The notes: generated by a model from the sequence alone, not told the origin. A stretch of DNA of 64,000 bases from Scleroderma bovista (GCA_037178675.1 JAYMGJ010000599.1:17451-81450), one strand, 5' to 3'. Positions 10,016 through 23,594 are shown, counted from the first letter of the stretch. Numbers and translations are program-made.

Positions 10016-12362
10016 ATGCACTTGTGTAGCATGCGCTTGATCAAAGTAGAGGCCTTTCTTGAAAGGGAGCAATTGTTTGGACGGGGAGAGCGTGCTGACC
10101 GTCGAGCCAAAGTGCTCGAGTTCGGTGATGACGAAGTAGCAGAGTACGCGATCTTATCCCATCGGTGGACCGAGCAAGAAGTCGATTATAACGAGATAGT
10201 CAAGCTCGCAAAGATGGACGAAGAGGAGAGAACTGAAATTCGCCACCGTGGAGGCTATCGCAAGATCCTCCAAAGCTGCAAGCAGGCGGAGAAAGATGGG
10301 TACAAGTGGTTGTGGGTCGACACATGCTGTATCGACAAGCGAAGCAGCGCAGAGCTATCAGAGGCCATCAATTCCATGTACCGGTGGTACGACAACTCAA
10401 GGATATGCTATGCGTACCTCCACGACCTTCCCGGCTCATCATTTCCTACTGTGCGTAATAATGAGAGGTATGCCAAGTCGAACGGCTGGCCGGAGTGGTT
10501 CTCGCGTGGGTGGACACTGCAAGAGATGATAGCGCCGAGGAATGTCCAGTTCTTCAACAAGGATTGGCATCCCATCGGTAACAAGAGGACGCTTGCACTT
10601 ACCTTACAAACCATCACTCAAGTTCCACAGCATATATTGAAGGAAGGACTTTCGTCACACCGTCCGTGCGTTGCCCAAGTCATGTCATGGGCTGCAAATC
10701 GGACGACCACTCGAGCGGAGGACAGGGCTTATTCTCTGATCGGTCTGCTGGACGTGAATATGCCGATGTTGTATGGAGAGGGGAAGAAGGCGTTTCACCG
10801 TCTTCAACTGGAGATCATCCGCACGTCGAACGACCACAGCATTTTTGCATGGGGTTGCAGGGGAGCAGGGCGGACTCGCAGTATCCTTGCGGACGACCCG
10901 AGCTTCTTCCGGGATTGCCATAAGATGGAACTGATGAATCAAGACGAGTTCATCGAATCTCTCAAAGAGCGCATCCCAGAAGGAGAGTTCCCTTCAACTG
11001 AGGATGATCGACTTGGCACATTCCCAGTCACGAATCGCGGCATCCAAATTTGGCTGTTCCTCCGTCCCCGTGTTGGCTCTGACTCAATCTTCCAAGCCCT
11101 GCTGCCATGTCGCTCTCATCCATCGGGTCCACCAGTGGCCATCGATGTGGCTTTGTGGGAATCCAATTACTATCGATACTCAGAGTCTATGGGTTATGAA
11201 AGGGGACGTCTACAATTACAAAAAGTCTATCTCAGATATCAAGATACGCTGCATCACAACTCATTCGAAATTGATGACAGTGGAATCCACGAGAGGGGTT
11301 TTACCTACTCGGCTACGTGCCCAGGGAAATTATTCACAGGGAACACGGTCACTCTGAGCATTGCAAATCCTCTTTGCGTTAAACGCTATTCTTGCAGTCA
11401 AGAGTATCAATTCGCAGTGGGTTTTGGACACTGGTTTGGCCAGAACTGGATGCATGTCGTTTGCAAGGAACCTGACACGATTTCTTGGAACCCCGATGAC
11501 TTGATGCTGGAGAGAGCGCCGATGCATGCACAGTCCATGAAGAAGGCACGTTCTGGAGCTGCAAGCTGTCGGATCTGCATTATGGAGACCCGTCTCCCAC
11601 GATCAGCCTGGATCTTGCAGATGTCTTGCGTCATGTGGAAGAGCTCAAGGATATGTGGAGTTAAGCTTGAGATATTTCAGAATCCCAGATCCAGAATTGC
11701 GTCAGGTGAATGGACAGGCTTCGATATTGATGTAAGTAGATTCTTCTTTGTGCATGCACATTACAATCTCATTGGCCACCATTGATACAGGGAGCAGACG
11801 ATCCAGACCGTGACTGGCGGGGTCTCATGATATGCCATTGTCCGAGTAAGCAGGATAGCTATGAGCTATTCGTGGATGGGGTCTCTATGAGGTTCTCATA
11901 CGCACCCCATGGTATAAAGGTGAGTGCACATGCCTTTCACACTCTACTTGAGTCTTATGAGGGCAGCTGGGAGACTATGGTCACTTTTCGCACTCTGAAG
12001 ACTTCTGCTGCGAAGGAAACCTGTTTACTGACCTCAAGTCACTTTCTTTAAAGGCGAACATCACCCCAAGGCAGCACAAAATATCTGAAAGGCGTGGGCA
12101 CCAGAGAGAGAGTGACATTGTGAGAGCATACTACTCCCCTGATCGTTTTGCTGAATTACACAAACCACTTGGCCTGTCGCTTCCGAGTAACGACGACTTC
12201 AAATCATTGTTGGTTTCCCTCTCTACTCGACTCACCAACAGATATCTCATCACAAAGGTCATACAATCTCGCCCTAACCTTCGCCAGCCAGGCTTAGGCA
12301 CAACACACTGGTACAACATTACAAAGCCGTTTGTTTGGTACCGAAATGAAGGTGCTGGCTGA
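10016..12362 (+). CDS. HET-domain protein, family copy 1
   Basis: Coding exons are 10016-11731, 11791-11919 and 11967-12362 (introns 59 and 47 bp, GT-AG, frame kept), giving about 746 residues. The N-terminal HET domain shows 'EYAILSHRW' at about residues 43-51, 'WVDTCCIDKRSS' at 100-111 and 'FSRGWTLQE' at 162-170, followed by 'AYSLIGLLDVNMPMLYGEG'. HET domains act in fungal allorecognition and regulated cell death in characterised ascomycete proteins; the role in basidiomycetes is mostly inferred. No NACHT, WD40 or ankyrin repeats follow. The C-terminal ~450 residues are unassigned but conserved in the three relatives in this window. I chose the ATG at 10016 because the upstream ATG used by HET 3a and 4 is out of frame here. 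The exon 1-2 boundary falls at the same codon in HET 2 and 4. Confidence 0.9.
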
Positions 12363-13764
12363 CATTAGCGAGAATTCCATGGTCATTCGTGCAAAGAAAC
12401 TAGGCCTCGAGACCATGGGAAAAGAAAGTGGTGCCAAGGGTGGGTTGTTCCAGGCTTCCAGTGGTGTCATTGTATTGAGGCCCACTGGGGGTGTCTTCAG
12501 TTATGCAGATAAGTGGTGTGTGGTGGCTTCAAGCCAAAGAAACATAAGTCTACTAGTGGAGATGCCCACTGCTCAGGCGAGCTTGGCCATTCTGTGGCGA
12601 GTGCTGGTGAGTGAGGTACTGTATATTCAAGTTTGATCCCTTTTGAATGATTCACACCACTGTCGTAGGTCGTGTCTGATGTACTCGCTGCTGTTGTCGC
12701 CCCACAAATGCTTGTGCTGCATGTGTTATATTATCATTCAAGGTAAGCATTGTAACCTTTAACTTCGACACTCCCAGAGGTCGGTGTGTGAGGTCGCCGG
12801 GTCTGGGATGTGTAACATTAATTTCGCTCTGGCACAGGAATGGCTTGCTATGCTGTGCGTGAATGCAGTCATTACCCGTGCGTTCTGTTAATCCTGATAC
12901 AAGACCTTTGTCTAATATGCATTGCAGACCACTAATACTGACGTGTCCAAACTGTTCAGTGGTGCCAACTTTGCCATGTATCAGGCATCTCATTTAGGGT
13001 ATCGAGCCTGTAGTGTAACTTTATTGGAACACATATGAGACGTAGTAAATAAAACATATCAATTGGTAGAAGGAAAACATAGTAAGCTGAGACTACTACA
13101 ATGGTACGAACTGCAGCTCCAGAGCTGTCGTAGTTGTGGGTGTTGTCGACATCGCGCGGCTGTGGCCAGGTGGCATGACGCCAATGGTGGCTGTCGTTGT
13201 CATCGTCATCGTCATCGTCGCTCGTGCCGTTAGTATCACAGTGTTGCTGGCTCCACAGGTGATCGTCGTCGGCCGTTGTCACCGCAGCAGTCTTAGCTGC
13301 CAACGGACGTTGTTGCCCTGGTCCGTCATTGAAGTGGAAGGTGTGGCCAGTGTCGTCGTCGTTCGTGACCATTGAGGTAAAGGTTGTCGTCGTCGAACAC
13401 GCATACAGACGTACACAGCGTTGCAAACGATACGCAAAGTTCAAACCGCTGAAAATGAAGTAATGAATGTCAGAATACGTTGGATCGGGTCGAGGACACG
13501 GAACTCACCGATTCATTGGCGCAAAATCAAGCAACCATAATCTGCCAATTAATGGAGAATGGTCAGCATCGACAACGTTGAAATACATGGAAGATGCTGC
13601 TTACTTCCCATTCCTCATCATCCAACATCAGGTGACCACGTACCTGCTCCCAAGCCAACATTTTCGTCCCAAAGGATCTGTCGATAATTCCTAACTTTGT
13701 TCTTGCACACTTTTAGATTGAATTATGTGCCTTGTCAACAAAAAGGCAATTATTTGGGCGGATA
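12363..13764. other. Intergenic region between HET 1 and CCZ1
   Basis: No gene is supported. A GTCATC/GTCGTC-rich simple repeat at about 13190-13225 generates an Asp/His-rich open frame on the minus strand (around 12956-13444) that I regard as spurious. The start of the region should carry the HET 1 3' untranslated end. Confidence 0.4.
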
Positions 13765-16020
13765 TCATTTGATATAGTTCTTATATAACTTCTGTAGGAT
13801 GTTGTCGACATCTGACAGACTGGTCTCTTTGCGGGAGACTTGTAGGTACATCTCTCCCCTCTCGTTTCCACGATGAATCGTATGCCAATGTTGCGGATTT
13901 AAGCTTCTGGAGAAGACCTCCACCATGTCTGATTGTCTGTAAAATGTATGAGGAATCGTTCACGAATGACACAACGATCCCCGTACTTCTCTAGTAGCTC
14001 CTTTGCGTCATAAAAGTGGCCCGTGCTGGATGCAAATCCCGTGCCTCCGATGACGTAGTCTTGTACTTTCAATACGTGACTGTCCCGAGGCTGCAGTATC
14101 GTTGACACGGATGGTAGTGAAGAGCTCGGAATTCTGTTACAATATTATACAATGAAAGACTCGCACATGTGGAAGTACACACCGTTTCGCGTCTTCGGCG
14201 ATAGTCTCATTGATTTCCTCACAGAGCCGAGAAGCGGGCGGTCCCAGTGCTTCAACATCACTAGGATCTCCGTTGAGGAGCGCGACAGTGATGCGATTGC
14301 CCTACATACAAACCTTTGAGCACGTTGCTGGTTAATGTCATCATACTGACTCACCTTTAGGAGAAAAATGGTGTGGCCAACGGTGGCCAAAGGATCGTCA
14401 TTAGGTGCAATGAATACGGTAGTCGAAGTAAAGTATGTGTTGTATGGCATTTCGTTGTCGCCACTCGCCTGGAGAGAGCTGGTCGCTGTCTCTAAAGGTA
14501 GCATTTCGCTGTCGCCGTTTGGTTGGTGAGAGTTGGATGCCATCTCTAAAGGTGGCGACGTCGGGGATGGAGATCTAGACGGTCGAGGTGTGTCCACATC
14601 GGGTAGTGAAGGCCCCTGCAGATCCACATCTTCGTGAAAATCTTCCTCATTTATAGAGGGAGCTACGCTCTCGTGTACAGTCTCCTCCTTTTCACCTGAA
14701 CCGAAGGAGTTCGTGGACATTGCATCCTCTAGTGCGCTCCGATCGCACTGTGATATGGGACCATCTGTGACGGATTTTGGCAGACTACAAGGCTCTGCTG
14801 ATGTTGAACTTCCAGGATTTGTATCAGGACTACGGTTTAAAGAGAATCCACCAGGCCAGCTCCATTTCCGAATGTCCATCGCCACAGAAGGGATTCCAAG
14901 AAAACCGTTCGATGTTTGTGTTTCTGCCGTTGGAAGTGTGCCGTTGGTCTGCGGGTCTGACACGTCCTGCGATGGTGTTGGGTGTGGTTGTGTCGTGCTA
15001 GCTTCATTGCAAGTTCGGGAGACGAGTATCATTAATTGGCGGCCCAGTGCAGTAGGATAATGTTTGTCTCTATATGCGCTCGAAGGAGCGATGTACTCCG
15101 GTGTCAATACGATGGCCAACAGACCGTCAGGTAGACTTGAAGAAAAGGTATCAATAGCAGGCAATATTGTGCGGTATAAAGGGTGGAGCGGCAAACCTGT
15201 ATGAAAGTGAGTAAATGCCACCACGCGCGAACGAACGAGCATACCGAGGTCCTCAACGAGATTCGAACTTCCTTCTAAGTTCCAAGACCATGCCCAGAGA
15301 GTGAAAAAACGTTCCAATTGGGATTCCAGGGCACGTTGGCCCAGCGACGACAAGATAGAAGTGAATGACCCATGCGATATCTGTGTCCATATGCACTATA
15401 TCGGCATCAGCTTTCACTAACGAAGAACAAGCAAACCTTGAATGCCTCGTATCCACGCAATAAATGTGTACGGATAGCGGAGTCGTGCAAAGAGTTGTCG
15501 TGATACTCGGACGGTAACGGTGCATCCTGGCCACTCATTTCCTTGGCCTTCCCCTTCCCTTTGGACTTCGCCTGCGGAACTTGCTCTGTCCTGGCTAGCT
15601 CTATAGCCTGAGAGGAGGTCATACCAATCAGCAGTCTGATACACCACGGGACCACCTAACGTACAGCATGCATCCAAAAGTTGGGTTCGGGACTGAGCAT
15701 GATCATATGTTTGGACTGGGAGTGCACGTTCTGATAGGGGCCTGTTGAATGGAAGATCCTGCCCGGGGCTTAGCGCTTAGCTCTGGACACTGACATTTCG
15801 TTGTACGCTGTCCTCACTCTGCAAAATGTACGAGAGCTTTCGCAAGTCCAATCTGCCTCAGCATCTTATCCCGTGAGACGGCCTGGTGTCGAGAAGTATA
15901 GAAAAGAATCTGTGCTTGTTCTTCTGCGTCTTCGTCATCCTCGGAGACCGTGCTAACAGGAGGGCGAATAGTGGGATTGTAGATTGTGAGATACAGCAGA
16001 GCGGGGGGTATTCGGTTCAT
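13765..16020 (-). CDS. CCZ1: Vacuolar fusion protein Ccz1
   Basis: Ccz1 pairs with Mon1 to form the guanine-nucleotide exchange factor for the Rab7 GTPase Ypt7 on late endosomes, autophagosomes and vacuoles. The first exon (16020-15818) encodes 'PALLYLTIYNP', 'DEDAEEQAQILFYTSRHQAV' and 'RDKMLRQIGLAKALVHF', the N-terminal longin-type signature. Exon 2 (15758-15665) gives 'VHSQSKHMIMLSPEPNFW', exon 3 (15607-15437) ends 'LLRGYEAFK', and exon 4 starts at 15380 with 'HGSFTSIL' and 'ERFFTLWAWSWNLE'. An in-frame intron probably follows 'VEDLG'. The middle is a Ser/Pro-rich disordered insert. Further exons encode 'FLLK', 'GNRITVALLNGDPSD' and 'QDYVIGGTGFASSTGHFYDA', and the end is 'RKETSLSDVDNILQKL'. 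Splicing of the last two exons is not fully resolved; I see no clear inactivating change. Confidence 0.8.
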
Positions 16021-16895
16021 ATGTCGAATGCTCGAATGTCATAGGGTCGAACTACTGTTGCAAATTTTTCCACGCTCCACAACCTCGAGTCTCGTACTTT
16101 GGTCACCGGTACCGCTCTTAACTTGCTACAGGTGGAACAGACCTCAAATCCCAGCACTCATCCCATTCACGACACGTTTATGACAACGACAAACCTAAGG
16201 CGAGTTGTGTCCGACGTCCCTAATTGGTTTACTGCTTTCCAGCTCGCCAGCTTGATATTTGTCCTCGCACCTGGTATATACCTTTCATCGCTCATAAAAG
16301 ACCTTGTATGTTCACCACGCCCTTTGCATTTCCAGTAACCTCGGCTGATTGAGTGTTCGACGGGGGAGCACGGCGCACATGTGGGTACCCGACTCACAAT
16401 GCGGGCGCGGATATGAGGTACTTGACCTTTTTGCCCTTGGAATCGTAGATCTCCGGAAGCTCCGTAGTGTTGCAAACACGCTGTAAGAGTCTCGTTTTAT
16501 CTACATTCAGTGACGACGAGAATTCTGAAGCGACCAGTGCGATTGAAGTGCTTTTTGGCTTCTGTAGGCAACCCGTACGGTAGGTTCCAGAATCCTCTCT
16601 TTGGCCTCTGGCACCATGGGGTTAAGATAACTTCTTGTTTTCCTGAGTGGCAAAGCCGACAAAAATGTGGGGATAGACCCAGGAATCATTCTCGCCTTAA
16701 TTGGCCTGCTATGCAATCGTCAGACAAATGAGTTTAACGAGTTGAAGGGGCGGTGGTGGTCAGAGCACAAGGAGAAATAACGGGTCAGTGTAAAAACTTG
16801 GTGTACATAGAAACTAAACTAAGGCAAGGCACAAGATATGGCGTCTACTAAGCAGATTAAACTGACGATTGCGCAGGTAGGTTACATCATTGTCT
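16021..16895. other. Intergenic region between CCZ1 and the ubiquitin hydrolase
   Basis: No gene is assigned. On the minus strand short open frames near 16690-16350 contain protein-like stretches such as 'LPYGLPTEAKKHFNRTGRFR' and 'LPEIYDSKGKKVKYLI'. These could be exons of a small gene with introns, but I could not connect them or recognise a family. Confidence 0.3.
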
Positions 16896-19800
16896 CTATT
16901 GTCCAGGTACTATCTCCTCAAAGTCCGCGGTTGGCCCATCTGTTGGCACGAGGTTCGAAGATGAATCAGAATTGACTGGGGATGCAGAGGAATTATCAGG
17001 CCAAAAGCGGCTCAACGAACCCTCTGGGCTGTCGAGCTTCTGGTAATCATCGTCGCCCTCTGCCGCCACGGATGAAGTGGGAGTAACACTCCACCTGTGA
17101 TCTATAACTGAGTAGCCCGAGTCGTTTAATAGAAGCGAGCTATGAATAATTGGATCGTTCTGAGCGTCATCGAAACTCGGTAGCACGTCAGCAGTATCTT
17201 CGAGCGGGGGAGGTAGAGAAGAGGGTGGTGTCGATTTCCCAGGAGACTGTGGTGCCGAGCCGACGAGATCGAGGTTCTGGGGCATCACAAAGGCAGGTTC
17301 TGCAACATCTTCGGGAGGGGTAGGAAGTTGCTGCTCGGTATGGGTAACTTCCACCTCTTCCATCGCGGCTTGTCTTGCGTCTTCTATTTTCTGAATCGTT
17401 TTACCTCCTAATGGCCGGTCGCTCCGCCGTTTATAGAACAGCAAGTAGGCATTGGCATTCTAGACATGAAGTTAGCGGAGACGGCTGGTAAACAGTTGAA
17501 ACAAACATACCACTGCATTCGCCGCTTCCGTTGGTGTAACGTACGAATCGTCGAAGTGATACCACTGCTCTACGACGTGGTGGAAAGCATATGCCCGATA
17601 GTGGCCCCCACCCAAACCGCCCAAATGCTCATCGACAGCATATAGATCGTAGATCAACGGCTCATCCAGGTCATGGATCCCCAGCTCTTGGATGTCCACT
17701 CCACTCTCGCTCAACCTCTTGCCAGTCGCGCGCTCACCGACCAGATGAGTCAGGTCAAGTCCCTCAATCGGAAAATCAACAAACGCGTCAATCTTGTCTC
17801 TAAGCGTCCGATTATTGCTAAACCGTTTGAGGTGAACAGCGAGGATATCTGGAACCTTCCAGAGGTCAAATTTCTTCGTCGCTTGCTGGTGCTTCTTGCA
17901 GCGTGGGCAATACCACAGATCATCCTCGCCCAGTTTTTCCTCCTTCGTAAACTCCTCCAAGCAATCGTGGATAGAAATCCCCTCCGAATTCTTGTTCAGT
18001 GACGCCCTCTTTGCCTCTGCATACTCGGGGTGGATGAAAGTATCCCACGTGTCCCATAACGCATGCTCCCATCGTGAAGTGCCATCGCCGAAAAAGTATG
18101 CTTTCATGTTCTCGTCAAATTCGCAATAGATTGCATCCCACTCCTTAAGTAGCGGTGCGTCTACTTCCACCACGTCGACACGGTTCTCCAAAGACTCTGG
18201 GCGCTGGGAGCTATACGAACTGAAACCAGAGCCATAATCTTTCTGGGAAGCCTGCAGGCGCAGGCCGAAAACATTGGTCTTGATCTCAACGATCTGGGGA
18301 ACGTGATTGCCTGAATCATCCAGCATCGTATCCTCCTCTGCAGTGGCATCCTTCTGGTCCGCTATGTCCTCCATGGTGTCGAATTTCTGGGTCGTTATGT
18401 CGTTCTCGATTGCCATGTCTTCCACCGAAACAACGTCACCATTCTCCTTGATCTCGGTGAGGACATCTATGGGTGGCACAGAGACAGGCACTGTATCAGT
18501 AAGTTGAGTCGGTGCCTCCTCCCACACAAACAGGTCTCGTGCGTTATTTGTCCATCTTTGCAACCGATCAACCACAGCACGGAGAATTCCCTCGAAGGAC
18601 TGTGCACCCACAGGGTCAATCACAGCGATAAAAGGTTGACCGAATGCCAACTGGTTGCGATAACCGTAGGTCGGTCGATAGTGTGAGTCGGCCAAGAGGA
18701 CAGGAACGATGAATGGGTCGTCATCCTTCTTCTTGTATAGACGACTTTGCCGGGCATTACATGGCAATTCGAAACAGAGGATCGTGTCGTTTTCCAACAT
18801 ATCCCCACATTGGACGGTATCATCCAGGTTCTTGTAGAAACGGTGCCCAAAAGTCTCCAACGTGAGGAGCTGCATCATAGCGGTAGGTTAGCACAAATAT
18901 GGCTGGCATTCGTCAACACCCACATTCTCTGCTGGTACACCAGTCCAGCGACCAAGTAAGGAACGCAGATCTTTGAAAGAGGCGTCTCTACTAATCTCCA
19001 CAGGTATCTGGCAAAGAATGGCCATCAGACAGGCTCGTTGATATACAAGCAAAAGTCAACCTTGACATGAGGCTTCGAAAGATCCCATGGCACATAGTAA
19101 ATAGTGTGTGCCCATTTTTTCTCAACAGGGACCGGGAGAGTGAGATACATAAAGGGATCGAATGTGATAGAAACCTATGCCACCAGTCAGGGCGACCCAC
19201 GAGGAATAGTAGGGTCCAAGGAACTTACCTTCTCGCACTCGGGGCACACGAGCGTGCTCTGATACTGGCCCTGAAAGAGATCCACGATGACGCTATCATT
19301 CCGCCGCATATAGCCTTGCCACGACTGCTGTGCCAGCTGAGCGAGCTCCAAGTCGCCTCCCCCTTCCCAGTCCGGCTTCTCCACATACGGTTTCTTGAGT
19401 ACACGGTTTAGATCTTCATGCAAGCCATCTAGTAAAAATGCCATGAATTCTTGAGAATCGTGCTGTTGGTAACCGGAGAATTGGGGGGCAAAGCGTTGCA
19501 ACTGTAGTTTAAATTCTCGAGGGGAATATGTAGTAGAATCCTTGGCCCAGATGCGGTGGAGAAGTGTGCCAAAAACTTCGGCGATGGCACCTTGCATTCC
19601 AAGTGGATTGTCTGGGTTGAGTTCGCTCTGATACAGTCCAGCTGCAAGAAACAAGATGAAACGCCTGGGTCGGGATATGGTAAGGTGTCACTCACAAAGG
19701 AAGTATTCTATCAATCCCTCTGTATGCGCCAGACACTGTAGTGCCGAGTTCATAAAGCAGGTGTTACCCCTTCATGCACGGTCAAGAACTGAGTTGGATG

Positions 19801-21120
19801 CAAATTTGACTACGCACATATTACCGAGACCAAGCGTTCCTGGCTCTTGTACAGCCTTCATTTTGGAAAAGCCTTGAGACATGAAAGGAGTGATCTGCGT
19901 TTCTTTTGATTTCGCAAAGGAAGAGCTGGACGAAGTAAGAGGCGTCCACTGTTGTTGCTGTTGTTGTTGAGTAGATCGCGAAGAACTGCCAAGTTTGGTG
20001 AAGAAATCGTTATCTTGACTAAACAGCGGTTGAAGGTAGGGAACTAGTTCATTTGCGGAGGGCAACTGGTCCGAGATCCACTTGCCCTCCTGTGGAAACT
20101 CTACGGCAAAGGAATCGTCAAACGCGATCAAGGAATCCTCTAGTGATTTATCGCTGATTTCTAGTAGCTCTGCTCCAGATGACAAGAACTTGTCTGCAGA
20201 TAACTGGATCCCTTCGTATTCACCTTGGGGCATCTTCCAAACCTTGTAAGACTCAGCGCGACTTGCAGACAGTTTAGCGAGTATCTCCCTGCAAAGCGCC
20301 TTGACAGTATCTTTTGTAGAAAGCGTCACATATTTCGGTGGGTGGTCCGTCTCGTCCCTTTTGGTCTCCACAAGGACTAACACTCGAAGGCGGGGAGGAT
20401 GCAGTTCCAAGCTAGCTTCGCCGAAATGCCCTCTCGCGATCACAGACCGAGGAAGCGGGTACGTCGCTGCACCGTACCTGTGCCCTTATAGATCAGTGGC
20501 ACATCAAGATTCTGAACGAGTCCAACATACCAAGCTATGAACGCCTTCCAAGTGTCTTCCGGCACAAACTCAACATTAACGCCCTCGGTGATGTTTGATA
20601 TGAGGTTCCCATCATGGTCGACCAGACCCGTGTTGTCCACGGGTCCAATGTCATTTTCCTCGACGGGGCCGCCACTCTTGTCCATGGTACCCTGACACGC
20701 AAACTCCCATCGCCTGTACCACTGACGAGATACGACGAACCACGTCTCCCCGACATTCATACCTCGGTCGCGTAGCTGCTTGATGTACTCGAACTTCTCC
20801 GGCGGAGTCAGGTTCGCTGGTGGAACCTGCTGGACAGGGCCGTACGGCGCAGAGAGAGCCACCGCACCTCCATCATCCTCTCCTTGGACCAGCATGTACG
20901 AATCGATATCTGAATCAGCCACGGGTGCCGTGTGGGGCTTTTCGTCTGCTGTACTGGTCGGGACCGGTGTGGCAGCCACTGGTCCTTCGGAGGCAGATCT
21001 CTTGACGGAGGAAGAGGATGATTGCATTGATTGGGAGCGCTGTCTCTTTCGACTTGTTGATCCTGTATCCGACTCTTTGTTCTGTGGCGAGGGCGACGCT
21101 GCTGGCGATGGAGGGTTCAT
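16896..21120 (-). CDS. Ubiquitin carboxyl-terminal hydrolase, DUSP-containing (UBP12/USP4/USP15 type)
   Basis: This is a cysteine protease that removes ubiquitin from substrates. After a disordered start (ATG at 21120, '[11 protein letters not shown]') comes a DUSP domain ('[16 protein letters not shown]'), then a ubiquitin-like segment ('[14 protein letters not shown]'). The catalytic Cys box is split by an intron: 'GTLGLGNM' joins '[18 protein letters not shown]'. The next exons carry '[20 protein letters not shown]' and the zinc-knuckle 'CPECEK'. After a long acidic insert come '[19 protein letters not shown]', the His box '[11 protein letters not shown]' and '[11 protein letters not shown]'. 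The last exon (17444-16896) gives '[16 protein letters not shown]' and an acidic tail. All catalytic elements are present, so it should be active. It is divergent from dihydroxyacetone kinase with 93 bp between start codons, implying a shared promoter. Confidence 0.9.
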
Positions 21121-21213
21121 GACATTTGGTAGATTGAAAGGCGGCCTCCAAGACGCGTAACGCGGTGCAATGTCACAGTCACGCGTGTCACACCCACTAG
21201 TACGTACGAAGCC

Positions 21214-23594
21214 ATGACGAGTAAGTGAGGCGGTCGAGGAGAGCGAATACCTCATGAGCAATGGACAGGCAAACACTTCGCCGCAGGACACTCGCTTGTG
21301 ACAGACTCACTCCAGGGTCTGTGCGTCGTGAACCCGAACATTGCCCTTGACATCCCCAACAAAGGTATATCCTGTTTATCCTGTACTGCAGACCCCTGAC
21401 TGACCGCGACTGACAAGTCGTCTACCTCACCAACCAAGATCGGTCCAAAGTGGCCCTCCTGTGTGGCGGAGGATCCGGACACGAACCGTCACATTCGGGA
21501 TTCGTAGGTAATACAGTGTACATGCTACTAACGTGGAATTATATCATTGAGCATCATACAGGCCAGGGCATCTTGACCGGTATGCCGTTCTAGTTACGTG
21601 TACAGAATAAGGACACATCGTTGCCTTCAGCCGCGGTATGTGGGTCTGTCTTTGCTTCTCCTAATGCTAGCCAAGTGCGGCGCGCAATCGACCTGATCGA
21701 GAACGACAAAGGGTGTGCACTAATCCCCCGTCTTCATGTTCGCGCCTGATGTGACCGTTTGTTCGCGGCAGAACACTTATCATCGTGAAGTGCGCTGCAC
21801 AGTGATTTTTCTGATTCATTCCGATGCTGACGCCGATCACAACTGACAAGGAACTATACGGGCGACGTCCTGAATTTCGGGTTGGCAAAGGAACAGTACG
21901 CCGCGATACATCCCGACAAAGCGGATTCTGTCAAGTTTATCGTGGTCGGCGACGACGTTGCCGTTGGCAGGACGCAAGGAAAGATTGTCGGACGGAGGTA
22001 AAATTGTGTTCTCGCACGAATTGGCATTTACCACCCCTGTCATATCAGAGGTCTCGCGGGCACATGTCTGGTGTACAAGATCGCAGGTGCACTCGCAGCG
22101 CGAGGCAGCTCCCTCAACCAAGTATACGACGTCGCCCAATACGTCTCCTCCCGCTTGGGCACCATTGGTGTCGGACTGGAACACTGTCATGTCAGCAGCC
22201 ACACACTACATCCGTGCTCCCTGTTCTCACTTATGCACAACACAGGTCCCTGGGACATCCATCGAACCAAACAGTAACCTCCGCCCCGATGAAATCGAGA
22301 TCGGACTCGGGATCCACAACGAGAGCGGAAACCGCCGCATCTCTCCCACCCCGCCGCTCAACGAACTCATCTCCGAACTCATCAAGATGATGACATCAAC
22401 AACGGATCCAGAGCGCAGCTTCGTACCCTTTAAGAATGACGGAACGGACCGAGTCGTACTTCTCATCAATAACCTGGGCGGGCTGAGCGAACTCGAGCTC
22501 GGCGTTATTGTCCATGAGACAAAGCGGGCGCTCGATGCGCAGAGTATAACTGTCCTGCGCGTGCTAGCGGGAACGTTCATGGTACGTGTTGGTGGTTGAG
22601 TGTGCCTACGATATCACACAGCTGACACCAACATGTAGACCAGCCTCAACATGCCAGGATTCTCACTCACCCTTTTACTGCTTCCCGACAGCAACGACGC
22701 GAATGCTCCACCTACCGACCTGCTCCTCGGGCTCCTCGACGACCCAACCGACACACCGGGGTGGAAATGGTCATCCAGGACAGCGTCCACTCGTACGTCA
22801 CAGATCCCGCAGACCCTGCAGGAGATGACCACTACCCCGTCGCACGTTAGCCCGCGAGCGGCCACGCTCAGGGCACCAGACGTGGCGTCCTTCAACGCCT
22901 CCATCACACGGGCATGTAACGCGCTTGTCGCTGCCGAGCCGGAAATCACGAGGATGGATAGCATCGCAGGGGACGGCGACTGTGGACTCACACTTAAGGA
23001 CGGTGCCGCCGGTGAGCACACCCCTCCCAGCATCCACGCACACACTGACAACTCCACACACCCAAAGGTGTGCTTAAGGCCCTCGATGATGGGAGCATAA
23101 CAGGTGAGGATGTCGTCGGGAGCATGATTGCCATCTCCAGAGTCGCCGAGGAAGGGATGGGTGGGACAAGCGGTGCCCTCTACTCGCACGTACTACTTCT
23201 TTGTTGTTGCACATGTACTCACGTGCCGTCCAGGATCTTTTTCTCGGCACTTGCCCAAGGACTCATGCAGACCTCCTCTCTGGAGGCCACATCCACCGAC
23301 TGGAGCACCGCACTTCGCTCCGCCCTAGACAGGCTGTACACGTACACTCGTGCCCGACCTCCCTCTCGCACGCTCGTTGATCCCCTTGCCGCCTTTATTG
23401 AAGTCTTCCCCTCCGGCCCTGCGCTCGCTGCCAAAGCAGCCAAGGAAGCTGCGGAAAAGACGAGAGACCTCGAAGCCAAGGCGGGGCGGAGTGCGTATGT
23501 CGAGGGTGGAAGATTAAGAGCAGAGAGAATTCCTGATCCTGGTGCATGGGGTGTCAGGATGGTGGTTGATGCACTTGTGAATGATCAACACTAA
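21214..23594 (+). CDS. DAK1: Dihydroxyacetone kinase
   Basis: The enzyme phosphorylates dihydroxyacetone with ATP, linking glycerol or methanol metabolism to glycolysis and detoxifying dihydroxyacetone. The start is a 7-base coding exon (ATGACGA, 21214-21220) spliced over a 48-bp intron to 'SKHFAAGHSLVTDSLQGL'. Later exons give 'KVALLCGGGSGHEPSHSGFV', 'AAVCGSVFASPNASQVRRAI', 'VGDDVAVGRTQGKIVGRR' and 'RGLAGTCLVYKIAGA'. The substrate-binding His lies in 'EIGLGIHNESG' (commonly IHNEPG). The DhaL domain has 'ITRMDSIAGDGDCGLTLKDG' with its acidic residues intact, then 'GGTSGALYS' before the last intron. The C-terminus 'AYVEGGRLRAERIPDPGAWG' is typical. Introns are about 50 bp. It appears intact. 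Confidence 0.9.

Noticed and set aside
12956..13444. 162-codon minus-strand frame with a poly-Asp stretch
   Set aside because: Its composition follows a GTCATC/GTCGTC simple repeat, and no domain or family similarity is recognised.
16350..16720. Possible small multi-exon gene between CCZ1 and the ubiquitin hydrolase
   Set aside because: Protein-like peptides are present, but no start, splice pattern or family could be established, so it is only mentioned in the intergenic entry.
20780..21160. 126-codon plus-strand frame opposite the ubiquitin hydrolase N-terminus
   Set aside because: Antisense to a well-supported exon with DUSP homology; no independent evidence.
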